NCBI GenBank assembly: GCA_013140705.1
Contig: JABFSH010000029.1
Coordinates: forward strand, 33,458 to 97,457
Source of the DNA: Methylococcaceae bacterium
Lineage (GTDB): Bacteria; Pseudomonadota; Gammaproteobacteria; Methylococcales; Methylomonadaceae
Reading direction: 5' to 3'
Length of the DNA: 64,000 nt
Positions 1 to 7,319 of this stretch are shown here, in pieces; positions within the stretch are counted from its first letter, which is position 1; each line of letters starts with the position of its first letter. Under the pieces are notes generated by a model that saw only the letters and a program-made list of their open reading frames with translations, did not search any database and was not told where the DNA came from. The position numbers were made by a program, and so were the translations under genes.

Positions 1-1
1 C

Positions 2-127
2 CTTTGGGCCTCACTGATCGCATTATCCCGTGTCATGTTAGGTGTACATTTTCCAACCGACACACTCCTCGGAGCGACACTCGGTATCTGCTGTGCAATT
101 TTTAGTTTCAATCAGGTAGTACTATGA
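2..127 (+). CDS. PAP2-family phosphatase, C-terminal fragment (5' end outside window)
   Basis: This is the last 41 codons of a gene that begins before the window. The frame reads through an SRVMLGVHFPTD segment, which matches the last conserved motif of type-2 phosphatidic acid phosphatases (SR-x5-H-x3-D), followed by one hydrophobic stretch and the stop. The family removes phosphate from membrane lipid phosphates such as phosphatidate or undecaprenyl diphosphate; the substrate cannot be told from this fragment. The stop overlaps the ATG of the next gene in an ATGA arrangement, so the two are probably translationally coupled. The dgkA gene lies just downstream, which fits a role in phospholipid or lipid-carrier recycling. 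Confidence 0.75.
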   Translation, partial: LWASLIALSRVMLGVHFPTDTLLGATLGICCAIFSFNQVVL

Positions 128-1164
128 AGATATTTTATGGTGTCCAGGGTACCGGCAACGGTCACATCACGCGTGCACGAGTCATGGCCAAGGAATTGTT
201 TGCAGCGGGATTCGATGTAACATTCCAGTTTAGTGGAAGACCTGCCGATAAATATTTCGACATGGAAATATTCAATGGTTATCAATTAAAGGATGGATTA
301 ACCTTCAATACCCATAAGGGTCAGGTTAGCTATGTCAAGACGGCGTTACAGTCCAAACCTATTCGATTCGTCAGAGACGTTGGTTCGCTGAATTTGAGCA
401 GCTACGACCTGGTCATCTCCGACTTCGAACCCGTAACAGCCTGGGCAGCCAGAATGCAACAAAAACCCGTGCTGGGAATTGGACATCAATATGCGTTTCG
501 CCACAAAATCCCCAGAGCGGGTGGCGATCCTCTCGCTGAACAAGTCATGAAGTATTTTGCACCCGCAAACATCGGCATCGGCTTACACTGGCATCATTTC
601 GGTCAGTCGATATTGCCGCCGATTATTGAGACACCCGAATTTCCCCAACTGATCCATACCGATAAAATACTCGTCTATCTGCCTTTCGAAGATACCCACG
701 AAGTCGTTAATTTATTGTCCCCCTTTAAAAATTTCAATTTTATCGTCTACACACCTGAACCTGTAGCAAGCCAATTTCCGAACATAGAATGCAAATCCTT
801 ATCGAGACATGGCTTTCAGGCTGATTTATATGACAGCGCGGGCATAATCAGCAACGCAGGTTTCGAATTAGCGAGTGAGTGTCTTCAGATGGGAAAGAAA
901 ATACTTGCCAAACCCCTGCATGCCCAGATGGAACAAATATCAAACGCCGCGGCTCTACGCCAATTGGGATATGGGGAAACCATGTTTGATCTCGATGCTA
1001 CTACAATTGAGAAATGGCTCCATAACCCGCACGCGGTACATGTCACCTACCCTAATGTTGCGAAGACCATCGTTGAATGGCTTAGTACCGGCATGCCGGT
1101 TCTAACTAAAGATTTCACAGATCGTGTGTGGTCCAAAGTCGACGTACTACATGTCAGATATTGA
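124..1164 (+). CDS. MJ1255/VC2487-type glycosyltransferase
   Basis: A 346-residue protein resembling GT-B glycosyltransferases of the MJ1255/VC2487 group, related to MurG and the UDP-glucuronosyltransferase fold. The N-terminus has the GVQGTGNGHITRA segment (residues 6-18), a glycine-rich loop typical of the acceptor domain. The C-terminal half has a SNAGFELASE stretch around residue 243, followed by a basic loop and LHAQMEQ, which is the expected donor-nucleotide site. No signal peptide or membrane segment is evident, so it probably acts at the inner face of the membrane. It is coupled by ATGA overlap to a PAP2 phosphatase, and dgkA lies 160 bp downstream. This suggests glycolipid or lipid-linked sugar work, but neither donor nor acceptor can be named. 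Confidence 0.8.
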   Translation: MKIFYGVQGTGNGHITRARVMAKELFAAGFDVTFQFSGRPADKYFDMEIFNGYQLKDGLTFNTHKGQVSYVKTALQSKPIRFVRDVGSLNLSSYDLVISDFEPVTAWAARMQQKPVLGIGHQYAFRHKIPRAGGDPLAEQVMKYFAPANIGIGLHWHHFGQSILPPIIETPEFPQLIHTDKILVYLPFEDTHEVVNLLSPFKNFNFIVYTPEPVASQFPNIECKSLSRHGFQADLYDSAGIISNAGFELASECLQMGKKILAKPLHAQMEQISNAAALRQLGYGETMFDLDATTIEKWLHNPHAVHVTYPNVAKTIVEWLSTGMPVLTKDFTDRVWSKVDVLHVRY

Positions 1165-1266
1165 TTGGATAGCCCCCTAGATTGGCTATGTTGCACTACA
1201 AACAAAACCTTCGCTTTTTATGGCTGATTTTTGATAACCCGGCTTTCATTAATAAAAAAGGACCCT

Positions 1267-1317
1267 ATGACTATACCGTTAACTGACAACTCTATTTCAA
1301 AGCCAGATAGGGTATAG
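1267..1317 (+). other. possible 16-codon leader ORF in frame with dgkA
   Basis: An AAGGA ribosome-binding-like sequence lies just before this ATG, which opens a 16-codon ORF ending in TAG nine bases before the dgkA ATG. It is in the same frame as dgkA. It could be a short leader that couples translation, the remnant of a longer N-terminus closed by an amber codon, or chance. Nothing else supports it as a product. Confidence 0.2.
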
Positions 1318-1326
1318 GATCAAATC

Positions 1327-1686
1327 ATGGCAAATCAAAATGCGAAAGGTTTGAAACGCCTGATCAATGCCTGTTTTTTTTCGGTAGCAGGCTTCAAAGC
1401 AACCTGGCAACATGAAGAGGCCTTTCGTCAGGAAGTCGCACTGTTTATCGTTACCACGCCAATGGCATTCTGGCTAGGACAAACTGGTATCGAAAAAGCG
1501 TTGTTGATAGGCAGTGTTGTATTGGTATTGCTGGTAGAACTCTTGAACTCTGCAGTGGAAGCAGTGGTTGACCGCGTTGGCTTAGAACATCATGAGCTGT
1601 CCGGTAGGGCAAAAGATATCGGTTCGGCTGCCGTCATGCTCTCCCTGGCATGGGCCGCTTCAACCTGGGCTTTTATTCTGCTATAG
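1327..1686 (+). CDS. dgkA: Diacylglycerol kinase
   Basis: A 119-residue integral membrane kinase of the small prokaryotic DgkA family, at the usual family length. DgkA phosphorylates diacylglycerol with ATP and so returns it to phosphatidate synthesis. The signature ELLNSAVEAVVDR is at residues 71-83, with KDIGSAAV at 96-103 and an N-terminal amphipathic segment rich in Lys and Arg. Three hydrophobic helices are visible (about 36-52, 58-75 and 98-118). It follows the PAP2 phosphatase and glycosyltransferase on the same strand after about 160 bp, so the three may share a lipid-recycling role. No strong ribosome-binding site is seen, and a 16-codon ORF precedes it in frame. Confidence 0.95.
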   Translation: MANQNAKGLKRLINACFFSVAGFKATWQHEEAFRQEVALFIVTTPMAFWLGQTGIEKALLIGSVVLVLLVELLNSAVEAVVDRVGLEHHELSGRAKDIGSAAVMLSLAWAASTWAFILL

Positions 1687-2199
1687 CTATTACAGATTAT
1701 TATCAAACGATACTCAATTAACTTGCTGTGCTGCTAATGCGTCAATTAACAGCAGCATCCCTGATAATTTCAGGATTCTGGTGATAATAACAAAATTTAA
1801 CCCACCTTTTTTCCTCGTGATTGCTGGTTAAGTCAACTTAACGTCAACGTACAGGCTATGTCACAAAAACTGTCATAAAGTTGTAACCATGCCTTGCTAC
1901 ACTTGGCGTGTATTTGGATCGATGTCTCTATGAAATAAAAAAGCATTCAGCATGACGCTGCATTACTTGTAGATATGACTGATAGTAAAAAAGACCATTT
2001 CATTGTTGAAGTCCAACCCCAAAGAATCAATGGCAACTTTAACTTTTATTTTGGCATTCAATAGGCAGGATTTTGCCAGTCAGAGCCAATGCCGGAAACC
2101 CAAAAAGGAAGAATAAAAATGGCGCCAAGGCTATTTGTTGAGAACATAATAAACTTTGTTACTGAACAGCCTATACCGACCATACAGAAAGTCTAATGT
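1687..2199. other. intergenic region with Pho-box promoter and an interrupted small reading frame
   Basis: This 513-bp stretch has no convincing gene. It contains the Pho-box-like promoter listed separately. From 1975 a plus-strand frame runs 29 codons to a TAG (2062-2064), continues 43 sense codons to a TAA (2194-2196), and stays in the same frame as the small ORF starting at 2200. An ATG at 2119 inside the second segment has a GGAAG sequence seven bases upstream, giving a possible 25-residue peptide. The run could be a decayed gene or a set of very small ORFs. Confidence 0.4.
1870..1903 (+). promoter_or_regulatory. Pho-box-like PhoB site with -10 element
   Basis: Two 7-bp direct repeats, CTGTCAT (1870-1876) and TTGTAAC (1881-1887), are separated by AAAG and so repeat every 11 bp, the geometry of a PhoB binding box. 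A third related half-site (TGTCA at 1859-1863) lies one turn upstream, spaced 12 bp. Ten bases after the box is TACACT (1898-1903), placed where the -10 hexamer lies in PhoB-activated promoters. The transcript would run right into the small ORFs at 1975-2421. Whether it is phosphate-responsive here is inference. Confidence 0.55.
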
Positions 2200-2421
2200 A
2201 TGATAAAAAAAATACTTTTGATCAGCGATACGGAAACAGCCCGGTTTGATTTCAGTAAGGGCGCATGGGTCAGTAAATACGGAAAGGTATTCGAGTCCGA
2301 ATTTCTGGCCCGAATGCATGGATGTACACATTTTTATTGCAGCAAATGCGGCAAAATCACGGATAAAACGAGAGCAAAATCCATATTCTCATGTAACGAT
2401 TGTCATGAAGAGCCAAAATAG
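2200..2421 (+). CDS. Small protein with CxxC...CxxC zinc-ribbon-like tail
   Basis: A 73-residue ORF. I do not recognise the family. The C-terminal third has YCSKCGK (CxxC) and then SCNDCHE (CxxC) 18 residues later, a spacing compatible with a small zinc ribbon. The N-terminus (MIKKILLISDTETARFDF) looks like the first strand of a compact domain. The ribosome-binding site is weak, and in-frame sequence with two stop codons lies upstream, so it may be the tail of a decayed longer gene rather than an intact one. It would be transcribed from the Pho-box-like promoter at 1870. Confidence 0.4.
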   Translation: MIKKILLISDTETARFDFSKGAWVSKYGKVFESEFLARMHGCTHFYCSKCGKITDKTRAKSIFSCNDCHEEPK

Positions 2422-2450
2422 TTGCTAAAAGTAGTTTCGATTAAAAATTT

Positions 2451-2615
2451 GTAACTATTCAGCGAAAAATAATTCAAAAAGTGCTTGACACGGTTTTTTG
2501 TTAAAAACCCAAAATCCGGGCAGCGCCGCTAAACTGTCGTTTAAAGGCCAATCACGGATTTTATGCTTTGAAAAAGTCTATTGACTTTCCCTTTTGAATT
2601 ACGCTGAATAGTTAC
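2451..2615. repeat. 165-bp MITE-like element with terminal inverted repeats
   Basis: GTAACTATTCAGCG at 2451-2464 is matched by its perfect inverse complement at 2602-2615. Just inside, AATTCAAAAG on the left is answered by CTTTTGAATT on the right, so the arms extend to about 25 bp with one asymmetric gap. The ~115-bp interior is non-coding. This organisation suggests a small non-autonomous mobile element, or a long hairpin between the small ORF and the next gene. Confidence 0.6.
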
Positions 2616-2700
2616 CCATTTTATTTTGAAAAAAATTAAATTCTTTCATAACCGGCCGATAAACCGATTATGCCAATAATTAACAAGCGAGGAACTCATT

Positions 2701-2883
2701 ATGGTTGATTCAATCTCCGGCTTAACGCATGTTGCCGTAGCCCTGCAACAACAAAAAATTTCTGAAGGTGTTAGCACCGCAGTATTAAAAAAGACCCAAG
2801 ACATCCAGGAGCAACAGGGTCAGGCTGCCCTGCAATTATTGGAATCCGCGAAAATTCCACAAGTCATCGATGTGCGTGTCTAG
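2701..2883 (+). CDS. YjfB-family protein
   Basis: A 60-residue protein matching the YjfB family (annotated as a putative motility protein): an alanine- and glutamine-rich helix with VSTAVLKKTQDIQEQQGQAA, then LLESAKIPQ. Length and motif order are typical. The ATG has a clear GAGGAA ribosome-binding site 6-7 bases upstream. It stands alone, between a MITE-like repeat upstream and an inverted repeat downstream. No flagellar gene is in the window, and the biochemical role of the family is not established. Confidence 0.75.
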   Translation: MVDSISGLTHVAVALQQQKISEGVSTAVLKKTQDIQEQQGQAALQLLESAKIPQVIDVRV

Positions 2884-2925
2884 CGCCCTATTCAGGGTAT
2901 AAACGAGGCAAGTTCTTTATCGAAA

Positions 2926-2966
2926 ATTTGAAGGCGTTAGCCCCCTACTCGCTATCGCCTTCAAAT
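2926..2966. terminator. 11-bp inverted repeat after the yjfB-like gene
   Basis: ATTTGAAGGCG (2926-2936) pairs perfectly with CGCCTTCAAAT (2956-2966) around a 19-nt loop, 43 bp past the stop of the 60-residue gene. There is no T-tract on the plus strand, so it is a structural element or a weak or Rho-type end rather than a classical intrinsic terminator. Confidence 0.35.
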
Positions 2967-2998
2967 CAACCCAAATTCTTTCGGTTAGCGAAGTTAAG

Positions 2999-3115
2999 GG
3001 GACCTCTAAAAATTGCACTTCGACAGGCTCAGTGCGAATGTAATTTTTTAAAATCAGCGACTTATCCGTTCTTGCTGAGCCTGTCGAAGCATGAATGAAT
3101 AATTTTTAGAGGTTC
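2999..3115 (-). repeat. Dispersed inverted-repeat element, family A copy 1
   Basis: The ends (GACCTCTAAAAATT at 3001-3014 and AATTTTTAGAGGTTC at 3101-3115) are inverted repeats. The interior has a second inverted pair built on CTTCGACAGGCTCAG and CTGAGCCTGTCGAAG. The same element occurs at 19025-19143 and, with an insertion, at 58238-58405; this copy is in the opposite orientation to those two. It is non-coding and MITE-like. Confidence 0.8.
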
Positions 3116-3223
3116 GCTCAAGATGGACTCTGGACCGCTTTAAGATATCTGGATGGTCCAGTTCAAGATCTTATACCAAAAGGCCGTCCCTGGCGCTGCA
3201 CACACTCTTAAAAATGACTTGCT

Positions 3224-4342
3224 TCAGGCGCCTATTTCTTCCAGTCTCTTGGCCATTTCCGTAGCAATCAAACTTTCGTAATGCCGCTTCAGGATGGAAT
3301 CCGACGGACGCCCAGGCAATCCAGCCTCGATTTCAGCTTTAAGCTGAGAGACATAGTGACGTTTAAGAGTGGAATCCTGGGGAAGCTTCGCCACTTGCGT
3401 TTTTGAACAGATATCAACCGGGTTGATGGGGGCACTACTAACCGTGACTGTTGGAATGACAATCGGCTTGTCAATTGCAGCCGCTTTCGCCTTTACGGGC
3501 GATGCAATTGGAGCCTCGATGTATTTTTCAATTTCAGTAGCTATCAAGCTATCAAAATGACGCCTTAACGTTGAATCCGTAGGCCTTGCCGGGTAAGCGG
3601 ATTCGACTTTTGCTCGAAGCGTGGCAAGAAAATGCCGTCTAAGCACCGAATCTTCCGGAAGCTTCTGTTTTTCAATGACAGATTTAACCCGTATTTCGAC
3701 GCGTTTCAGTGGCGGTACACTCTTTTCAGCCATCACGGGTATTTCCGGTTGGCGTTGCGGTTGATATTCTGCCACTAATTCCGGCACCTGCTTCTGTATT
3801 ACAGGACTAGCCGGCTCAGGATCAGACAACTCCTTTTTCTCGGATTTGGCCATTTCGGGATGTTCATGTACTTTTTCAATCGATTCATTTTTATCTTCTT
3901 CTTGTCCTGCTTTTTTACAAGTCTCGATATCCCGAATCAGTTGAGTCATGACCTGATGTCTGTGCTTGAATCCCCTCCACGCGATAATCGGTGTAACCAG
4001 GCCTATTAGCGCCAAAGAACCGGACAATGGTGCCCAATCAATAAAACCTACACTTACCAGATAGATAGCCCATCCGCTGAAACCGGCAAAAACTAGAATT
4101 CCAAAAATAATTTGCAGTAAATAACTGATATTACAAAATAAAGAACATTTTTTCTGTTTACAAGGTGATATCTGATCTGCACTTAATCCTTCACCCGTGT
4201 TTAGCGTATTTTCCAACGCCAACATTTTTTGGTTATGCTTAAACTTGGCTCTACTCATAGCCCATATTTGAATAACAGTGGTCAAAATAACCACGAGAGT
4301 ACCGACAAGCGTGACCAGAATTTCATTTTCTAATGCGATCAT
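3224..4342 (-). CDS. Membrane protein with a duplicated C-terminal DSxLxRH repeat
   Basis: A 372-residue protein of no family I can name. Residues 7-28 form an N-terminal membrane helix, with two more at about 73-95 and 100-121. A Cys-rich loop (CKQKKCSLFC) lies between. A charged, Pro/Glu-rich linker spans about 145-225. The C-terminus holds two copies of a ~52-residue unit (about 227-278 and 319-372). Each starts KLPxDS and contains two DSxL(R/K)RH(F/Y) motifs about 25 residues apart, so the motif appears four times. The repeats should lie in the cytoplasm or periplasm, tethered by the helices. It is monocistronic, flanked by repeat element A upstream and about 470 bp of empty sequence at its own 5' side. 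Confidence 0.75.
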   Translation of the reverse strand: MIALENEILVTLVGTLVVILTTVIQIWAMSRAKFKHNQKMLALENTLNTGEGLSADQISPCKQKKCSLFCNISYLLQIIFGILVFAGFSGWAIYLVSVGFIDWAPLSGSLALIGLVTPIIAWRGFKHRHQVMTQLIRDIETCKKAGQEEDKNESIEKVHEHPEMAKSEKKELSDPEPASPVIQKQVPELVAEYQPQRQPEIPVMAEKSVPPLKRVEIRVKSVIEKQKLPEDSVLRRHFLATLRAKVESAYPARPTDSTLRRHFDSLIATEIEKYIEAPIASPVKAKAAAIDKPIVIPTVTVSSAPINPVDICSKTQVAKLPQDSTLKRHYVSQLKAEIEAGLPGRPSDSILKRHYESLIATEMAKRLEEIGA

Positions 4343-4813
4343 AGTTCCCCCCTTTTTTTATAAAAATGTCTACACATTCCACGGCATATCATCTGCCTTT
4401 TGCTAAAAATTTGCTACTATTCCGTACCCATCTCAGTTTCTTGCTTTGTTCAACTTGAATTTATCAGAATCCGAAGGGATTTTCTAATAAAATCTATTAG
4501 GGTCTTGCCAAGTTAGCGATAAATACTACTACTCATCATTCCGAAACATGCGCATTGCTTTTTTCAAGTATTGAACATTGGCAAATCTTTTGAGTCAGAT
4601 GGACGTGAAAATCAATAGTATCTGGCCTCAACAGACAGAATCTCACGATACAGCTATTTGCAACATGGCTTTTTTCCAGGATAAAATCACACAAACTACC
4701 TGAAGCGCCCGGAGATTTTCAACTGTTACGATTGATGACTTTGATTTTAAGAACCTAAATTACAATTCGTCTGCTCTGCAGAAAATATGTGAAATTTCGG
4801 AAAAACAGAAAAA
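4343..4813. other. intergenic region, no gene recognised
   Basis: About 470 bp between two divergent genes. It should hold the promoters of both. Only short ORFs are present (for example 34 codons from ATGGACGTG near 4600), without convincing ribosome-binding sites. I see no RNA gene or repeat. Confidence 0.4.
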
Positions 4814-5320
4814 ATGTTAAATATTCTAATTTTATGTACAGGAAATTCTTGCCGAAGTATTTTAGGCGAGGCCTTACTTAATCATCTCGCGGGCAGACGA
4901 TTTCTTGCTTACTCGGCCGGCAGCCACCCGACTGGACGCGTTAATGCCAATGCCTTGGCCACCTTAACGCGGAATGGCATTTCAACTGAAGGATTAGCGA
5001 GTAAATCCTGGGATGAATTTGACGGAAAGGACATTGATATTGCGATCACCGTCTGTAATCAGGCGGCCGGTGAAATATGTCCCGCCTATTTGAAAAACAC
5101 TATCAGAGCACACTGGGGCTTGGTGGATCCTGCTCACGTTGCCGGCACTGAGGATGAAATCCGACTGGCATTTCAGGCGACCTATGATGCATTGATCACT
5201 CGGATTACCAAAATGCTGGCTTTACCGCTGGAAGATATGACCCATGCGGAAATTTCGAAAGCATTGAATACGATTGGCAGAGAGGCTTACGAGGCTGAAA
5301 ACTTAGCCAAACAGTGCTAG
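4814..5320 (+). CDS. ArsC-type arsenate reductase / low-molecular-weight phosphatase-like protein
   Basis: A 168-residue protein with the low-molecular-weight phosphatase fold. The P-loop CTGNSCR (C8-x5-R14) is near the N-terminus. TVCNQAAGEICP and later VDPAHV follow the pattern of thioredoxin-coupled arsenate reductases (TVCDxAAxExCP), which favours arsenate reductase over tyrosine phosphatase. The tail ALPLEDMTHAEISKALNTIG also fits ArsC. No arsB, acr3 or arsR is adjacent, so an arsenic function is inferred from family alone; a phosphatase linked to the neighbouring polysaccharide genes is the alternative. The gene converges with the rsmA operon, whose terminator lies between them. Confidence 0.75.
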   Translation: MLNILILCTGNSCRSILGEALLNHLAGRRFLAYSAGSHPTGRVNANALATLTRNGISTEGLASKSWDEFDGKDIDIAITVCNQAAGEICPAYLKNTIRAHWGLVDPAHVAGTEDEIRLAFQATYDALITRITKMLALPLEDMTHAEISKALNTIGREAYEAENLAKQC

Positions 5321-5355
5321 AATCGCGCAGATATCGCACTCACCAAACGCCAGAC

Positions 5356-5382
5356 AAAAAAATGCAGCCCGTAGGCTGCATT
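5356..5382 (-). terminator. Intrinsic terminator for the rsmA (exosortase-associated) operon
   Basis: AATGCAGCC (5361-5369) and GGCTGCATT (5374-5382) form a 9-bp stem with a CGTA loop. Read on the minus strand, the stem is followed by a run of seven T (5356-5362, partly within the stem). It lies about 150 bp past the rsmA stop and would end the long minus-strand operon. On the plus strand no T-run follows, so it does not serve the ArsC-type gene well. Confidence 0.7.
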
Positions 5383-5532
5383 AAGAGAAGGATATAAAAC
5401 TCTGATACCTTGGAGGAAGGTTTGCATCTCAAGAGTTGCATATACTATAGTTTCAAAATTCGATTGTTGGAATGTGGCAAATTGTCGCGCGTCATATTGT
5501 CGCGGATTGTCAAGCAGAAAATGGCATCTCTT

Positions 5533-6327
5533 TCAAAGCACCGGATCCAGTCCGGCCTGCATCAAATTACTTAACTTTGCGAAATCGCTCAACGAAAGTT
5601 CTTCTGCCCTGATCGTAGGATCAATTTTAGAAATAGTAAATTCATCTTCAGTAATCAATTTCTTCAATGAATTCCGCAAAGTTTTTCGACGCTGAGAGAA
5701 AGCCTGAGTCACCAAGCGATTTAGGCTGGACACGTTTTTAACCTGAACGGGCGACTGCAGATGCGGCACCAGCTTGATAATCGATGACATGACTTTAGGC
5801 GCAGGATCAAAGCTTTCAGGCGGCACATCAAACAGAGGTTCCACTGCACAATAATACTGCATCATGACGCTCAATCTACCGTATTTTTTGCTGCCAGGAC
5901 CTGCGCAAATCCGATCCACCACTTCCTTTTGCAACATAAAATGCATGTCACTAATACAAGAAGCATACGATAACAAATGAAACATCAGTGGCGTAGAAAT
6001 ATTGTAAGGCAGATTGCCAAGGATGCGCATTTTTTCGTTATCTTCAACCAGACTCGAGAAGTCAAACTTTAACGCATCAGCACTGTGAATTCGCAAACCC
6101 GCCAGCTGCTTAAACTTGTTTTTAAGCAACGCAACCAGATCTCTGTCGAGTTCCACCAGATCAAGGCGCACGCCCATGGTTAATAGCGGCGAGGTCAAGG
6201 CACCCTGACCCGGGCCAATCTCAACCCAATGCTCATTGGCTTTCACTTGAATACTGGACAGGATGGTTTGAATAATCGACTCATCGTGCAGGAAATTCTG
6301 ACCAAAGCGTTTTCTGGGTATGTGCAT
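5533..6327 (-). CDS. rsmA: 16S rRNA dimethyladenosine transferase RsmA/KsgA
   Basis: A 264-residue protein at the family's usual length. It dimethylates the two adjacent adenosines in the 3' hairpin of 16S rRNA (A1518 and A1519 in E. coli numbering) using S-adenosylmethionine. The start PRKRFGQNFLHD is diagnostic. The SAM-binding loop EIGPGQGALT is at residues 36-45 and the catalytic NLPY at 105-108; FSQRRKTLRNSLKK closes the C-terminal domain. It starts two bases after pdxA ends, the conserved pdxA-ksgA order of gammaproteobacteria, but here both follow an exosortase-associated operon rather than surA. Confidence 0.97.
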   Translation of the reverse strand: MHIPRKRFGQNFLHDESIIQTILSSIQVKANEHWVEIGPGQGALTSPLLTMGVRLDLVELDRDLVALLKNKFKQLAGLRIHSADALKFDFSSLVEDNEKMRILGNLPYNISTPLMFHLLSYASCISDMHFMLQKEVVDRICAGPGSKKYGRLSVMMQYYCAVEPLFDVPPESFDPAPKVMSSIIKLVPHLQSPVQVKNVSSLNRLVTQAFSQRRKTLRNSLKKLITEDEFTISKIDPTIRAEELSLSDFAKLSNLMQAGLDPVL

Positions 6328-6329
6328 AC

Positions 6330-7319
6330 TTAACGAGGTGTATTGGCTATCATGGCTAAAGCGGTTTCAATGGCATACAGCAGACTGCCCCTATCCGCCT
6401 TTCCGGTACCGGCCAGTTCCAAGGCCGTTCCGTGATCGACGGACGTGCGAATAATCGGCAGACCAAGTGTTATATTAACAGCATGACCAAAACCCATATG
6501 TTTCAGTACCGGCAGTCCCTGATCATGATACATGGCCAGCACAGCGTCCGCTGATTCCAGGTATTTATTCGTAAACAAGGTATCCGCCGGCAAGGGGCCC
6601 TGCAGATTCAAACCCTGTTTTCTCAGACCTTCAAGCACAGGTTCAATCACTTCTATTTCTTCCCTGCCCAGATGCCCGTTTTCGCCAGCATGGGGATTCA
6701 ATCCACAAACCAATATTCTTGGCTGATCAATCTTGAAACGTAAGCGCAAATCCTGATCAATTACGCGTAGCACGGTTCTCAATCGCGTATGCGTAATGGC
6801 TTGGCTAACTTCTGATATCGGCAGATGATTAGTCACTAACGCCACGCGCAAGCCCGGCGTGGTCAGCATCATGACCGGTTGTCCGCCGCTTATCTCGGCG
6901 ATATATTCCGTATGTCCACTAAAAGCAAAACCGGCATCATTAATTACGCCTTTGTGCACCGGTGCTGTCACCATGGCATCAAACAATCCATCCATACAAC
7001 CTTTTGTTGCTTTGGTGATGGTTTTCAACACATAGCGACTATTGGCCGCATTTAATTGACCACATTGCACAGACTCGGCCAGTTCAACAGGCAATACCGT
7101 CAGGAATCCGGCCTGATGCGGACTTGCGGGTAATGTGCCATCAAACGTCTTCAGCTGAATGGATAGGCCCAGTTGCTCGGCACGTTGTGCCAATAATTCT
7201 GGATTAGCAATCACAATCAATTGGAAGGACAAATCCTGCTGAGCGAGTTGTACGCACAAGTCAGGGCCGATTCCGGCGGGCTCCCCAGGCGTTAAGGCAA
7301 TTCGTTGCACGTCTGTCAT
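6330..7319 (-). CDS. pdxA: 4-hydroxythreonine-4-phosphate dehydrogenase PdxA
   Basis: A 329-residue enzyme of de novo pyridoxal 5'-phosphate synthesis. It oxidises 4-phosphohydroxy-L-threonine with NAD(P), and the product is condensed by PdxJ. The start LTPGEPAGIGPD is typical. The metal-binding histidines are in FSGHTEY and MYHDQGLPVLK, and the GLNPHAGENGH motif is present. Its ATG overlaps the TGA of the upstream PLP-dependent decarboxylase by a few bases, so a cofactor-synthesis gene is translationally coupled to an enzyme that uses that cofactor. rsmA follows after a two-base gap. Confidence 0.97.
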   Translation of the reverse strand: MTDVQRIALTPGEPAGIGPDLCVQLAQQDLSFQLIVIANPELLAQRAEQLGLSIQLKTFDGTLPASPHQAGFLTVLPVELAESVQCGQLNAANSRYVLKTITKATKGCMDGLFDAMVTAPVHKGVINDAGFAFSGHTEYIAEISGGQPVMMLTTPGLRVALVTNHLPISEVSQAITHTRLRTVLRVIDQDLRLRFKIDQPRILVCGLNPHAGENGHLGREEIEVIEPVLEGLRKQGLNLQGPLPADTLFTNKYLESADAVLAMYHDQGLPVLKHMGFGHAVNITLGLPIIRTSVDHGTALELAGTGKADRGSLLYAIETALAMIANTPR

